From contig NZ_JAIGNS010000001.1 in assembly GCF_019711615.1 (NCBI RefSeq), positions 744,001 to 808,000 of the forward strand: a DNA stretch of 64,000 nucleotides, given 5' to 3'. Shown piece after piece: positions 8,649 through 19,663 of this stretch (its first letter is position 1; each line of letters opens with the position of its first letter). Position numbers and translations under genes: made by a program. This stretch comes from Qipengyuania intermedia (GTDB lineage Bacteria; Pseudomonadota; Alphaproteobacteria; Sphingomonadales; Sphingomonadaceae). The notes beneath the pieces were generated by a model, which made no database searches, had not been told where the DNA came from, and worked only from the letters and a program-made list of their open reading frames with translations.

Positions 8649-9539
8649 ATGACCCGGCACCACGCCCTCCTGCCCATCCTGGTAGCCATGCTGGCCGTCG
8701 CCAGCCTCTCCCTGATGGACGCCTTCATGAAGAGCGCGGCGCTGGCGCTGGGCGCGCTTACGGCGGCATGGCTGCGCTCGACCCTCGCAACCGCCATTGC
8801 GTTGCCGCTGTGGCTCGGCCGGGGCGGCAAGCGGCCACGGCCGGAGGTCATGAGCCTGCATATCCGCCGCGGCGTCATCTCGACCTTCATGGCGCTGACG
8901 TTCTTCTATTCGCTGACCAAGCTGCCGATTGCAGAGGCCATTGCCATCAGCTTCATCGCGCCCCTCATCGCGCTCTACCTCGCCCGCCTTCTCCTCGGCG
9001 AGGTCATCCGCAAGTCGGCAATCGTCGCCTCGATCGTCGGCTTTGCAGGTACGCTGGTGATCGTCGGAGGCAAGGTGGGCCGCAACGATTTCGATAGCGA
9101 TGCAGCGCTGGGGCTGGCGGCAATCCTCGTGTCCGCCCTGCTCTACGCCTACAATTTCATCCTGATCCGGCGGCAATCGCAAATGGCCGGGCCCACCGAA
9201 ATAGCGGTCTTCCACTCGGGAGTGTCGGTAGTCCTGTTGGGTCTGACGATGCCTTTCGCCTTCAACCTGCCCGCTGCAGAAATATGGTTCGACCTCGCGA
9301 TGGCCGCGGTGCTTACCGTGGCAGGAGCCATGGGGATCGCGTGGGCCTATGCCCGCGAAGAGGCGCAGACGCTCGTGCCGCTGGAATATTCGGGCTTCCT
9401 GTGGGCCTCGCTCTTCGGCTGGCTCTTCTTCCAGGAAAAGGTGACGGCGACGACCCTGTTGGGCACGGCGATTATCGTGGGTGCCTGCCTGATCGCTGTG
9501 CGGCGCAAGCCCAAGCAGCCGACGCAGGCAGCGCTTTAG
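8649..9539 (+). CDS. EamA/DMT-superfamily transporter
   Basis: A roughly 296-residue polytopic inner-membrane protein with about ten hydrophobic segments arranged as two EamA repeats (first ends near VIVGGKV; second ends IIVGACLIAVRR). Drug/metabolite transporters of this type export amino acids, nucleotides or other small metabolites; the substrate here is not predictable. The frame has four clustered in-frame Met codons (8610, 8613, 8637, 8649), none with a strong ribosome site. I favour 8649 because the first membrane helix begins immediately after it; 8610 adds 13 residues. The 3' end overlaps the end of a small minus-strand gene by 4 bases. Confidence 0.88.
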   Translation: MTRHHALLPILVAMLAVASLSLMDAFMKSAALALGALTAAWLRSTLATAIALPLWLGRGGKRPRPEVMSLHIRRGVISTFMALTFFYSLTKLPIAEAIAISFIAPLIALYLARLLLGEVIRKSAIVASIVGFAGTLVIVGGKVGRNDFDSDAALGLAAILVSALLYAYNFILIRRQSQMAGPTEIAVFHSGVSVVLLGLTMPFAFNLPAAEIWFDLAMAAVLTVAGAMGIAWAYAREEAQTLVPLEYSGFLWASLFGWLFFQEKVTATTLLGTAIIVGACLIAVRRKPKQPTQAAL

Positions 9540-9703
9540 CGGGTAGCGACGATCGTGGCTTCGGCCTGTTCGCCGGCCTGAGCTTCGGTGCCTGCAAAAG
9601 TGAAGGCAGCAGTGAAACATCCGGCGACGCCGAGAGCTGCGGCCATGACGGCCAGCTTGACTGTGCGGCGGGACGCGGTCGGCGCCTGGTTGAGGGTTTT
9701 CAT
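9536..9703 (-). CDS. Small exported peptide, 55 residues, unrecognised
   Basis: A short frame in the gap between the transporter and aconitase. It reads MKTLNQAPTASRRTVKLAVM, then a hydrophobic Ala/Gly-rich stretch with one Cys, then a short polar tail ending in ATIVATR. The arrangement looks like a signal peptide or single membrane anchor with about 20 mature residues. GGAG lies 6 bases before the ATG at 9703, a good ribosome site; a second in-frame ATG lies 12 bases upstream. The stop codon overlaps the stop region of the EamA gene in convergent orientation. Function unknown; coding is supported by ribosome site, codon use and signal-like sequence only. Confidence 0.6.
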   Translation of the reverse strand: MKTLNQAPTASRRTVKLAVMAAALGVAGCFTAAFTFAGTEAQAGEQAEATIVATR

Positions 9704-9931
9704 TTCGAACTCCATATCGGGCGTCGCGCTCTTAGGTTGGTGCTGAGCAGCGACTTTGCCCTAATTTTGCCTTAATAAGCCCTGAAGCGCCGTTTTTGTT
9801 CCCCATCAGACGTTTTGCCGAGGCTCTGGGCCTTGATTTTTTGCGGTGTTCGGCGCAGGTGCGCGGCACATTGTGCCCGTCCGTCCATTGGTCGGGAAAG
9901 GCCCATTTCTAACACAAGGAAGAATGCCCGC

Positions 9932-12607
<2,676 letters not shown>

Positions 12608-12617
12608 GCCGGCTTTC

Positions 12618-12658
12618 GCAGGGGCACGGATAGGAGACTGCTCGCTCCGTGCCCCTGC
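12618..12658 (+). promoter_or_regulatory. Perfect 13-bp hairpin enclosing the start of the 2OG oxygenase gene
   Basis: The arms GCAGGGGCACGGA (12618-12630) and TCCGTGCCCCTGC (12646-12658) are exact reverse complements separated by 15 bases. The loop contains the AGGAGA ribosome site, and the GTG start codon (12649-12651) lies inside the right arm. There is no T-run after it, so it is not a standard terminator. The layout suggests start-codon sequestration or a 3' stabiliser of the acnA transcript; both are inference. Confidence 0.6.
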
Positions 12659-13365
12659 TGACCCCCCTCTTCCGGCTCTTCCGGACCAAGCAACCGGACC
12701 CCAAGGCCGATCCCGCGACCCTTGCAGCGATCGGCGAAAATGTCCGCGCGCGCCTGTCGCTCGATCCCCGGGCAGTCGCGAAGGGCGGCGACAAGGCGGA
12801 TCTCTTTCTGGTCCCGGGTTTCCTGACCGCGCAGGAATGCGCACGGCTGATCGCGACCATCGAAAGCCGCATCCAGCCATCGAAGCTCTTCTCCGATCGC
12901 AAGACCATGGGCGCACGGACGAGCTCGACCCATTTCTTTTCCAATGAAGCGCCAGAGACCATCGAGCTCGGGCGCAAGATCGACGAGGTGCTCGGCATAG
13001 ATCGCGCCCATGCGGAGACGATCCAGGGCCAGCGCTATCATGTGGGCGAGCAGTATTTGCATCACCGCGACTATTTCCGCGAAGAACGGCCGCACTGGCA
13101 GGACGAACGGCGCCGCGGCGGGCAGCGCAGCTGGACCGCGATGGTCTATCTCAACCGCGTCGAAGCGGGCGGGGAGACCGAATTCCCCGAACTGGACCTG
13201 CTGGTCACACCGGAACCGGGTCTATTGATTGCGTGGGACAATATGACCCGCAAGGGTCGCCCCAATCGCAATACGCGGCATGCCGCCCTGCCGGTCGAGG
13301 CAGGTGAGAAATACGTGATTACCCAGTGGTACCGGCAGGAAGAGTGGAGCCGCAGCTACCGCTGA
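12649..13365 (+). CDS. 2OG-Fe(II) oxygenase, prolyl 4-hydroxylase-type
   Basis: The 238-residue protein has the C-terminal double-stranded beta-helix of Fe(II)/2-oxoglutarate dioxygenases. The iron triad is His139-x-Asp141 (YLHHRDYF) and His211 (NTRHAALPV), and the 2-oxoglutarate-binding basic residue is expected in EKYVITQWYR. The region LFLVPGFLTAQECARLI matches the start of the prolyl 4-hydroxylase alpha-subunit-like domain. There is no signal peptide, so it is probably cytosolic; the hydroxylated substrate is unknown. The only plausible start is GTG 12649, with TAGGAGA 10 bases upstream, inside a perfect hairpin. It lies 41 bases after acnA and is convergent with the surface-protein gene. 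Confidence 0.9.
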   Translation: MPLLTPLFRLFRTKQPDPKADPATLAAIGENVRARLSLDPRAVAKGGDKADLFLVPGFLTAQECARLIATIESRIQPSKLFSDRKTMGARTSSTHFFSNEAPETIELGRKIDEVLGIDRAHAETIQGQRYHVGEQYLHHRDYFREERPHWQDERRRGGQRSWTAMVYLNRVEAGGETEFPELDLLVTPEPGLLIAWDNMTRKGRPNRNTRHAALPVEAGEKYVITQWYRQEEWSRSYR

Positions 13366-13397
13366 AGGCAGGGCCGCCCCTGATTTCGCGACTTTCG

Positions 13398-14468
13398 CTA
13401 GACCTTGGCGCCCTTCGCGCCTTTCCGCTCTCGTAATCGCCGGCGGCCGAAGATGGCCGCAGCCCCCAGACCGAACAGCACCATCATCGGCGGAGCCGGA
13501 ACTTCCGTGCCGCTGCTCGTGCTCGACGGAGGCGGGGGAGGAGGTGGCGGAGGTGGCGGCGGAGGAGGAGGCGGCGGCGGGGGCGGAGGAGGCCCACCGG
13601 TCGTCGTGCCGCCCGAGGAACCAGTCGACGTCGAAGTACTCGAACTCGACGAGGTGCTCGAACTGGAGGACGAGCTCGTGCTCGAACTCAGATCGCCACT
13701 CGTCGAGCTGGACGTGGAACTCGACACATCGCCCGAAGTCGAACTGGACGTGGACGTCGAGCTCGAAACGTCGCCGGACGTCGAACTGGATGTCGAGGTC
13801 GAACTGGAGACATCGCCCGAGGTAGAGCTGGAACTGGACGTCGAGGTCGAGCTCGAAACGTCGCCCGATGTCGAACTGGAGGTCGATACATCGCCGGTCG
13901 AAGTGACCGAACCGGTCGAACTGCTCGTCGAACTTCCGCCCGTGCTGGTGCTGGACGTCGTCGTGATGTTGATGGGCGGCAGGTCGCCGCCGGTCGTCGT
14001 GGTCGAATTGACGATCACGGTTCCACCGCTCGACCCGCCACCGAAGAAGCCGCCGAAAAAGCCGCCACCGAAGCCGCCGCCATATCCCCCGCCGTAACCG
14101 CCGCTCGGGATCGAACGCGATCCGCCGCCTGCAACTGGCGCAGCTTGCGGCAAGGGAGGAACGGGAACCGGAGCCATGACCACGCGCCGGACAGGCGGGC
14201 ACACATTCTCGGGATCGGCAACCGCCGCTTCGGGCGAATCAAAGGGGACACATTCGATCACGCGCTGCGGGATGACGCGCGCGGCACGGACCGGCGGCTT
14301 TGGCGTAGCCCGCTTGATCGGCATGGCCTTGATCTGCTTGACCGCCTTGCTCTTGTAGCTGGGAGAATCGGTAATCGGCCGCTCGGCGACATGGACTGCG
14401 CCGCCCGCAACCAGGGCACCGCCCGCGGCGGTGGCCGACAGTTTCGCAAGCGCTCCTTTAACCGACAT
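13398..14468 (-). CDS. Pro/Ser/Thr-rich surface protein with PEP-CTERM-like C-terminus
   Basis: A 356-residue low-complexity protein. After an Ala/Gly-rich hydrophobic N-terminus comes a basic segment, then a Gly/Phe-rich tract (residues about 120-145). A Ser/Thr tract built from imperfect SSSTSGDVSSSTST units follows, then 22 consecutive prolines. The C-terminus is VPAPPMMVLFGLGAAAIFG followed by RRR and a short basic tail. That short Pro motif, single hydrophobic helix and Arg cluster resemble a PEP-CTERM sorting tail, although the motif reads PAPP, not PEP. The tail predicts cell-envelope retention or surface display; function is unknown. The gene is isolated, convergent with the oxygenase gene and downstream of ruvB on the same strand. 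Confidence 0.75.
   Translation of the reverse strand: MSVKGALAKLSATAAGGALVAGGAVHVAERPITDSPSYKSKAVKQIKAMPIKRATPKPPVRAARVIPQRVIECVPFDSPEAAVADPENVCPPVRRVVMAPVPVPPLPQAAPVAGGGSRSIPSGGYGGGYGGGFGGGFFGGFFGGGSSGGTVIVNSTTTTGGDLPPINITTTSSTSTGGSSTSSSTGSVTSTGDVSTSSSTSGDVSSSTSTSSSSSTSGDVSSSTSTSSSTSGDVSSSTSTSSSTSGDVSSSTSSSTSGDLSSSTSSSSSSSTSSSSSTSTSTGSSGGTTTGGPPPPPPPPPPPPPPPPPPPPPPSSTSSGTEVPAPPMMVLFGLGAAAIFGRRRLRERKGAKGAKV
13527..13592 (-). repeat. Codon run encoding 22 consecutive prolines
   Basis: On the plus strand this is an unbroken purine-rich run of GGN-type triplets; on the coding strand it reads as 22 CCN codons. It separates the Ser/Thr repeat tract from the C-terminal anchor-like helix. Such runs are prone to slippage and also demand EF-P during translation (general knowledge). 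Confidence 0.85.
13610..13935 (-). repeat. Imperfect tandem repeats encoding the Ser/Thr/Gly/Asp tract
   Basis: The DNA is a chain of related short units (for example GTCGAACTGGACGT and CTCGAAACGTCGCC variants on the plus strand) that encode repeated SGDVSSSTSTSS-type peptides. Units vary in length and order, as expected from slippage or unequal recombination. The tract is internal to the surface-protein gene. Confidence 0.7.
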
Positions 14469-14663
14469 GTTCGCACTTCCTGTTGCGCGGGTTGATCCCG
14501 CATCGATCGGAAACGCGCACCATGCGAATCCCCCGATCTTCGAATTTACACTCTGCTGTTACCTCTACAAAACTAAATTTTCCGCAATTTAGCGAGGGCT
14601 GCCAGCGCCGTGTCCCGCTTTGGAACTGAATTTCGCCGGTCTCTTACAGCGCGATTCACCCTA

Positions 14664-15689
14664 TCAATCAAACATATCCGACTGGCCGGCGGGTCCCGGC
14701 GGCGTCATGCCGAGGTGGGACCAGCCGCCATCGTTGAGCATGCGGCCCCGCGCTGTCCGGGCAATCAGGCCGAGCTGGATGAGATAGGGTTCGATCACCT
14801 CCTCGACCGTGTCGCGTGGTTCGCTGAGACCAGCCGCCAGCGTCTCGACGCCCACGGGACCACCCTTGTAGGTGGTAGCGATCATGGTGAGATAGCGCCT
14901 GTCCATCGCATCGAGGCCGAGACTGTCCACTTCGAGCCGCGTCAGCGCTTCGTCGGCCACCCTGGTCGTGACCACGGCCTCGTCCAGCACGCTGGCGAAG
15001 TCGCGCACGCGGCGCATCAGGCGGCCTGCGACACGCGGCGTCCCGCGGGAACGGCGGGCGATCTCGCGTGCACCGCCCTCGTCGATGCCCATGCCGAGCA
15101 GCCCTGCCCCGCGGGTGACGACCTTGAGCAGCTCGTCCTCGGTGTAGAAATTGAGGCGTACCGGGATGCCGAAACGGTCGCGCAAGGGCGTGGTCAGCAG
15201 GCCCTGACGCGTCGTCGCGCCGACCAGCGTGAAGGGCGGCAGGTCGATCCGCACGCTGCGCGCCGACGGCCCCTCGCCGATGATGATGTCGAGTGCGCGG
15301 TCCTCCATCGCGGGATAGAGCACTTCCTCGACCACCGGATTGAGCCGGTGGATCTCGTCGATGAAGAGCACGTCGTTCGGCTCGAGATTGGTGAGCAGCG
15401 CGGCGAGGTCACCGGCCTTAGCGATCACCGGGCCGCTGGTGGCACGGAAACCAACGCCCAGTTCCTTCGAGACAATCTGCGCCAGCGTGGTCTTACCGAG
15501 GCCCGGCGGGCCGAAGAACAACACATGGTCCATCGCCTCGGCGCGGTTCTTGGCCGCCTCGATAAACACCCGCAAATTCTCGCGCGCCGCCTTCTGCCCG
15601 ACGAATTCGGCAAGCGATTTCGGCCGCAGCGCCGCATCAGGGTCTTCCGGCTGCCGGTCGGGCGAATGGAGGGGTACGGGTTCGGTCAT
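14664..15689 (-). CDS. ruvB: Holliday junction branch migration DNA helicase RuvB
   Basis: RuvB is the hexameric AAA+ motor that, with RuvA, drives Holliday junction branch migration. The 341-residue product has Walker [10 protein letters not shown] (residues 60-68), Walker [10 protein letters not shown], the sensor-type motif [18 protein letters not shown], and a C-terminal winged-helix domain ending [12 protein letters not shown] 15689 ([10 protein letters not shown]) is preceded by GAAGG. It overlaps the preceding small membrane gene by 4 nt (ATGA), so it is translated as the last gene of the ruvA operon. An open extension upstream lacks family similarity. Confidence 0.97.
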   Translation of the reverse strand: MTEPVPLHSPDRQPEDPDAALRPKSLAEFVGQKAARENLRVFIEAAKNRAEAMDHVLFFGPPGLGKTTLAQIVSKELGVGFRATSGPVIAKAGDLAALLTNLEPNDVLFIDEIHRLNPVVEEVLYPAMEDRALDIIIGEGPSARSVRIDLPPFTLVGATTRQGLLTTPLRDRFGIPVRLNFYTEDELLKVVTRGAGLLGMGIDEGGAREIARRSRGTPRVAGRLMRRVRDFASVLDEAVVTTRVADEALTRLEVDSLGLDAMDRRYLTMIATTYKGGPVGVETLAAGLSEPRDTVEEVIEPYLIQLGLIARTARGRMLNDGGWSHLGMTPPGPAGQSDMFD

Positions 15690-16033
15690 GCCTTCGCAAA
15701 TCTCTTCACTATTAGGACAAAACCTACAAACGCCCATTGGATTATAGGAATGAAAATCAACCCGAGAGCCGACGTACTGCTCGCTGACACGAACGCCATA
15801 TTGTATGTCGCATAGATCCCAAAAGAGAGAAGTGGGACCAATGTCAGAAACCAGACACGTGAGGTCAGGCCCAGATAGGCAACATAACCGACCGGCGAAA
15901 TTACAAGTGACAGAAAAATCAACGTGAATGGGCTGATGAGCGAAATACCGGCCGCCATCTTGTCCATCACGTAAAGCAGAAAAATTCCATACGCCCCCGC
16001 TGCAATCACCCCGATTTTTGGAAGCAAGTTCAA
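15686..16033 (-). CDS. Small four-helix membrane protein in the ruv operon, unrecognised
   Basis: A 115-residue hydrophobic protein with about four membrane segments (for example [15 protein letters not shown] and [20 protein letters not shown]) and a short basic tail. I recognise no family. Its coding sequence is visibly more AT-rich than its neighbours. It starts with TTG at 16033, overlapping the dsrE stop by 4 nt, and its stop overlaps the ruvB start by 4 nt. It is therefore fully integrated into the operon despite its divergent composition. Base composition suggests recent acquisition; the tight overlaps suggest it is nevertheless expressed. Confidence 0.72.
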   Translation of the reverse strand: MNLLPKIGVIAAGAYGIFLLYVMDKMAAGISLISPFTLIFLSLVISPVGYVAYLGLTSRVWFLTLVPLLSFGIYATYNMAFVSASSTSALGLIFIPIIQWAFVGFVLIVKRFAKA

Positions 16034-16560
16034 AACGGGTTCACCGTGTAGCCGCGCTGTTGCAGCAGGGCGTGGGCGGTCATGGCGGATAGCGCCATTT
16101 CGACGCCCGGCAGCAGGTCGTCCTGTGTCACCCCATAGGCCGCCGCGCTCTGGCCGCAGACGATGAAGCGCACGCCCTCGCCGAGCATCACCTGCACCAT
16201 GTCGGCAGAGGTGTTGTCGGGCTTTGCCAGCAAGTCGTTCACCGCCTTGCCATGGACGACCACGGCAATGCGGATGTTTTCTTCAGGTACGCCATGCGCG
16301 ACGTGCATGTTGATGAAGCGCGCGGCGCTTTCGAAACCGCGATTGCGTGCGCCCTCGTCAGCAGGCTTGGCGACATCGAAGGCAATCGAGAATTCGGTAT
16401 CGCCGGGGACTTCGCCGATCCCCTCGACCGGCGCGTGCGGTCCGAATTGCGCGAACACGGGACCGGTTTTGAATGCGCTCATATCCTGCGCCGAAGCGGT
16501 CGTCGCCAGCAGGGCTGCCACCGCGCTCATCGCCATCACTTTCAATGCCATCATTTTCAT
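16030..16560 (-). CDS. Exported DsrE-family protein
   Basis: A 176-residue protein with a signal peptide ([18 protein letters not shown], cleaved near SAQD). The mature domain contains [29 protein letters not shown] and [15 protein letters not shown] with a central Cys. This is the DsrE-like alpha/beta fold, whose members bind or transfer sulfur through a conserved Cys; the role of exported members is not established. The ATG at 16560 overlaps the ruvA stop (ATGA), and the stop overlaps the next start (TTGA). Its placement between ruvA and ruvB is unusual in general, though small insertions in ruv operons occur. Confidence 0.82.
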   Translation of the reverse strand: MKMMALKVMAMSAVAALLATTASAQDMSAFKTGPVFAQFGPHAPVEGIGEVPGDTEFSIAFDVAKPADEGARNRGFESAARFINMHVAHGVPEENIRIAVVVHGKAVNDLLAKPDNTSADMVQVMLGEGVRFIVCGQSAAAYGVTQDDLLPGVEMALSAMTAHALLQQRGYTVNPF

Positions 16561-17162
16561 CCCGCCGCCCTCTTCAATGCGACGCGAATGAGGTCGCCCT
16601 CGCTCGCGCCTTCGCCCAGCTCGCCTTGTGCCAGAGCCACCGCCCGAGCGGCAATCGCCGGTTTGAAGCCGAGGTTTTCCAGCGCGCTCACCGCATCCGC
16701 GCTCGCACCGCCGACCGGGGCCGCTGTAGCCGCTCCGCCAACGACACCGCCGCCCGGAAGCGCGCCCGCCTTGTCCTTCAGTTCGTTGACGATGCGCCCG
16801 GCCAGTTTCGGCCCTACGCCCTGCGCCCGCGCGATCGTGGCGGCATCGCCATTGGAGCACGCCTGCTGCACCTCGCCGGTCGACAACGCCGACAGGATCG
16901 CAAGGCCGACCTTGCTCCCCACGCCCTGCACCTGCGTGAGCAGGCGGAACCAGTCGCGCTCCGCAGCCTCTGCAAAGCCGAGCAGGCGCATGTCGTTTTC
17001 CGACACCTGGAGATCGGTGTAGACAGTGCAGGCCTCGCCCGTCTCGCCCAACTGGCTGAGTGTGCGAGCCGAGCAATGGACGAGATATCCGACGCCCGAA
17101 ACATCGATCACCGCCCAGTCGGAACCGGTTTCGTCGAGCAGGCCTTTAAGCTTTGCAATCAT
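16557..17162 (-). CDS. ruvA: Holliday junction branch migration protein RuvA
   Basis: RuvA is the tetrameric junction-binding partner of RuvB. The 201-residue product starts MIAKLKGLLDE, with the OB-fold N-terminal domain. Two helix-hairpin-helix segments follow (LLTQVQGVGSKVGLAIL and ARAQGVGPKLAGRIV), then a Gly/Ala linker and the RuvB-binding C-terminal domain (ALENLGFKPAIAARAV). ATG 17162 gives the canonical N-terminus; the frame is open upstream without similarity. It heads the operon ruvA-dsrE-membrane protein-ruvB and is divergent from aroC by about 78 bases. No ruvC is visible in the window. Confidence 0.96.
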   Translation of the reverse strand: MIAKLKGLLDETGSDWAVIDVSGVGYLVHCSARTLSQLGETGEACTVYTDLQVSENDMRLLGFAEAAERDWFRLLTQVQGVGSKVGLAILSALSTGEVQQACSNGDAATIARAQGVGPKLAGRIVNELKDKAGALPGGGVVGGAATAAPVGGASADAVSALENLGFKPAIAARAVALAQGELGEGASEGDLIRVALKRAAG

Positions 17163-17240
17163 GGTTTGTTCTTGCGCCACAAGAATGGCTTGGTCCAGCC
17201 CTAGTGGACTTGGCCCCACAGTTGAGACAGGAAGGCGGGC

Positions 17241-18308
17241 ATGAGCTGGAACACTTTCGGACGCGTGCTGCGCTTCACAACCTGGGGGGAAAGCCATGGC
17301 CCTGCCATCGGCGCAGTCGTCGACGGGTGCCCTCCGGGGATCGAGCTGAGCGAGAGCGATATCCAGCCCTTCCTCGATGCAAGGAAGCCGGGCCAGAACA
17401 AGTTCACCACCCAGCGCAAGGAACCGGACGAGGTCCGCATCCTGTCGGGCGTGTTCGAGGGCAAGACGACGGGCACTTCGCTCTCGCTGCTGATCGAGAA
17501 CAAGGACCAGCGGTCGAAAGATTATTCGGAAATCGCCAATACCTATCGCCCCGGCCATGCCGACTATGCCTATGACGCGAAATACGGTTTTCGCGATTAT
17601 CGCGGCGGCGGGCGCAGCTCTGCGCGCGAGACGGCGATGCGCGTTGCGGCGGGCGCGGTGGCGAGGAAAGCCATGCCGGAGGTCGCAATACTCGCTTATG
17701 TCGCGGAGATCGGCGGCGACCGGATCGACCCCGCCAATTTCGACCGCGAGGAAATCGCCCGCAATCCCTTCTGGTGCCCCGACGCACAGGCGGCCGAGCG
17801 CTGGGAAGCGCTGGTCGACGAAGCGCGCAAAGCAGGCTCTTCGCTCGGCGCGGTGGTCGAATGCGTGGCGACGGGCGTACCCGCAGGATGGGGCGCGCCG
17901 GTCTATGCCAAGCTCGACAGCGACCTGGCGGCAGGCATGATGAGTATCAACGCGGTCAAGGGCGTGGAGATCGGCGACGGCTTCGATGCCGCCCGCCTGA
18001 CCGGCGAACAGAACGCCGATGCCATGTCACCGGGCGAAAACGGCCCGGAGTTCGCGGCCAATCATGCCGGCGGGATCGCTGGCGGTATCTCTACAGGCCA
18101 GCCGGTGGTCTGCCGCGTGGCCTTCAAGCCGACCAGTTCGATCCTCACCCCCGTTGCCAGCATCGACCGTCAGGGCGAGGCGACCGAGGTGCGCACCAAG
18201 GGGCGGCACGATCCCTGTGTCGGTATCCGGGGTACGCCGGTCGTCGAGGCGATGATGGCGCTGGTGCTGGCCGATCACAAACTGCTGCACCGCGCGCAAT
18301 GCGGCTGA
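17241..18308 (+). CDS. aroC: Chorismate synthase
   Basis: AroC converts 5-enolpyruvylshikimate-3-phosphate to chorismate, the last shikimate-pathway step, using reduced FMN. The 355-residue sequence shows the family signatures [18 protein letters not shown] (near residue 16), [21 protein letters not shown] (split across about residues 100-120), [10 protein letters not shown] and the C-terminal RGRHDPC-type segment ([10 protein letters not shown]). The ATG lies 10 bases after a GAAGG-like site. A 28-base gap separates it from the downstream heme-membrane protein gene, which could be co-transcribed. Confidence 0.97.
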   Translation: MSWNTFGRVLRFTTWGESHGPAIGAVVDGCPPGIELSESDIQPFLDARKPGQNKFTTQRKEPDEVRILSGVFEGKTTGTSLSLLIENKDQRSKDYSEIANTYRPGHADYAYDAKYGFRDYRGGGRSSARETAMRVAAGAVARKAMPEVAILAYVAEIGGDRIDPANFDREEIARNPFWCPDAQAAERWEALVDEARKAGSSLGAVVECVATGVPAGWGAPVYAKLDSDLAAGMMSINAVKGVEIGDGFDAARLTGEQNADAMSPGENGPEFAANHAGGIAGGISTGQPVVCRVAFKPTSSILTPVASIDRQGEATEVRTKGRHDPCVGIRGTPVVEAMMALVLADHKLLHRAQCG

Positions 18309-18336
18309 GCCGCTCGGCGGAACTTACCAAAGCATC

Positions 18337-18921
18337 ATGAAAGCAATCGCCAATTCGCGCCCACTTCTGTGGCTGCTACTCGCCTTGCCGGGGCTCTGGA
18401 TGGTGGGGCGGTGGGTTCTGACACCCGACAGCTATGGCTATGGCCATGCGATCGGCGATAGCGGCGACTGGGCGGCGTGGCTGTTGCTGGTGACTTTGGC
18501 GGTAACGCCGATACGGCTCGCGTTCCGCAAGCGGAAATGGGCGGTCTGGCTGATGCGCAAGCGGCGCGATCTGGGTGTCGCAAGCTTCGCCTATGCCGCG
18601 TTTCACACGGGCATATACCTCGGCAAGAAGGTCGATCCGGCCGTTATCCTGTCCGAAGCGGGAGAGCCTTACTTGCTTGCCGGATGGGCGGCGCTGGCCC
18701 TGTTCGTACCGCTCGCCGCGACATCGAACGATATCGCGACGAGGGCACTCAAGCGGTCATGGAAGACCTTGCACCGCCTCGTCTATCCGGCGGCAATCCT
18801 GGTCTTCTTGCACTGGGTCCTGTCCGCCTTCGATCCGACCACCGCGTGGATCCACGTCGGTATTCTGGTCGCGATCGAGGGGATCAGGATCGTTCTGCAA
18901 ATGCGTCAGAGAGTGACGTAA
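18337..18921 (+). CDS. Ferric reductase-like / MsrQ-type heme membrane protein
   Basis: A 194-residue integral membrane protein with about six helices. It has the ferric-reductase-like transmembrane pattern with likely heme-ligand histidines in AAFHTGIYLG and in KTLHRLVYPAAILVFLHWVL. MsrQ proteins are quinone-linked heme subunits that feed electrons to the periplasmic methionine sulfoxide reductase MsrP. No msrP is next to it here, so the partner is unknown and the MsrQ name is only a best match. It follows aroC closely and overlaps the end of the convergent HhH lipoprotein gene by 16 bases. Confidence 0.8.
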   Translation: MKAIANSRPLLWLLLALPGLWMVGRWVLTPDSYGYGHAIGDSGDWAAWLLLVTLAVTPIRLAFRKRKWAVWLMRKRRDLGVASFAYAAFHTGIYLGKKVDPAVILSEAGEPYLLAGWAALALFVPLAATSNDIATRALKRSWKTLHRLVYPAAILVFLHWVLSAFDPTTAWIHVGILVAIEGIRIVLQMRQRVT

Positions 18922-19409
18922 TTGCGGAAACGGGCGACTTCCGCCTCGTCGACATACTTGCCGATTTCGCGGTTGAATTCGCCCATGTCCTCGTAGGGAC
19001 GGTATTCTTCGAATTCGTGAACCATCTTGTCAGTCATGCCGGGGATCAGGCGGATCTGCTCCTCGGTGGCTTCGTTGAGGTTGACCGGGACAAACACGGT
19101 TTCCAGCACGGCGGCTGCTTCCTCGGCCGACAGCGTTTCGAGGAGCTTCGCGTTGAACGCCGTCACGTCGGCATAGGGCTGGCCTGCGACGATGGCGGCA
19201 GCGAGTTCGTCGGACACGCCATCGATTCCGGCAAGCTGCTCGGCAGTCGCGGTGCTGGCGTCGAGGACGCCGGCGGTTTCGGCTTCCGCTTCGACGGTGT
19301 CGGTGGCCGCAGTCTCGTCGGCAGCAGGTGCGCTTTCTTCGGCGTCCGAGCAGGCGGCAAGAGCAAGGGTGCTGGCGGTGAAGGCAGCGGCGATAGCAAA
19401 CTTACGCAT
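18906..19409 (-). CDS. Helix-hairpin-helix lipoprotein, ComEA-like
   Basis: A 167-residue protein with a lipoprotein signal (LALAACSDAEE, Cys about residue 20) and an acidic Ala/Glu linker. Two helix-hairpin-helix-like segments follow: ASTATAEQLAGIDGVSDELAAAIV, and VNLNEATEEQIRLIPGMTDKMV, which matches the ComEA pattern. ComEA-type domains bind DNA in the periplasm during uptake, but exported HhH lipoproteins also occur outside competence operons. No other competence gene is nearby. The start is upstream of a 254-base gap shared with the ahpC promoter. Confidence 0.8.
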   Translation of the reverse strand: MRKFAIAAAFTASTLALAACSDAEESAPAADETAATDTVEAEAETAGVLDASTATAEQLAGIDGVSDELAAAIVAGQPYADVTAFNAKLLETLSAEEAAAVLETVFVPVNLNEATEEQIRLIPGMTDKMVHEFEEYRPYEDMGEFNREIGKYVDEAEVARFRNYVTL

Positions 19410-19561
19410 TTCGAATCCTCTTATTGCGAAGAATTCGCATTATCATACAAGCGCTGCCAGCGAAGCGATTTCTCAAATTTTTCTGAGCACAACGGCCTCT
19501 GTTGCAGAAAATGCATGATAATTGCGCCTATGTTGCGCTTTAAGAAAGTTCCATCGAGTTG

Positions 19562-19576
19562 ATCGATTATTCCGAT
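19562..19576 (+). promoter_or_regulatory. Candidate OxyR-like operator upstream of ahpC
   Basis: ATCGATTATTCCGAT lies 88 bases before the ahpC start and matches the ATAG-T---A-CTAT half-site of the OxyR consensus at most fixed positions. A weaker related block follows after 7 bases. A closely related 15-mer lies upstream of katG. This is pattern matching only. Confidence 0.3.
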
Positions 19577-19663
19577 GCTCGCAATCGCAACATATCGCTT
19601 TTGTGCATCGCAGCACCCCCTATCTGGAGCCCACGAGATTCACCCCGAATAACGGAGAAAACC

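Noticed and set aside
13610-13935. CRISPR-like array suggested by repeated short units
   Set aside because: The units are imperfect, contiguous and in frame inside a Ser/Thr-rich coding tract; no spacers of even length and no cas genes.
18906-19409. Competence (ComEA) DNA receptor
   Set aside because: The HhH pattern fits, but there is a lipoprotein signal, an acidic linker and no competence genes nearby, so only the domain name is kept.
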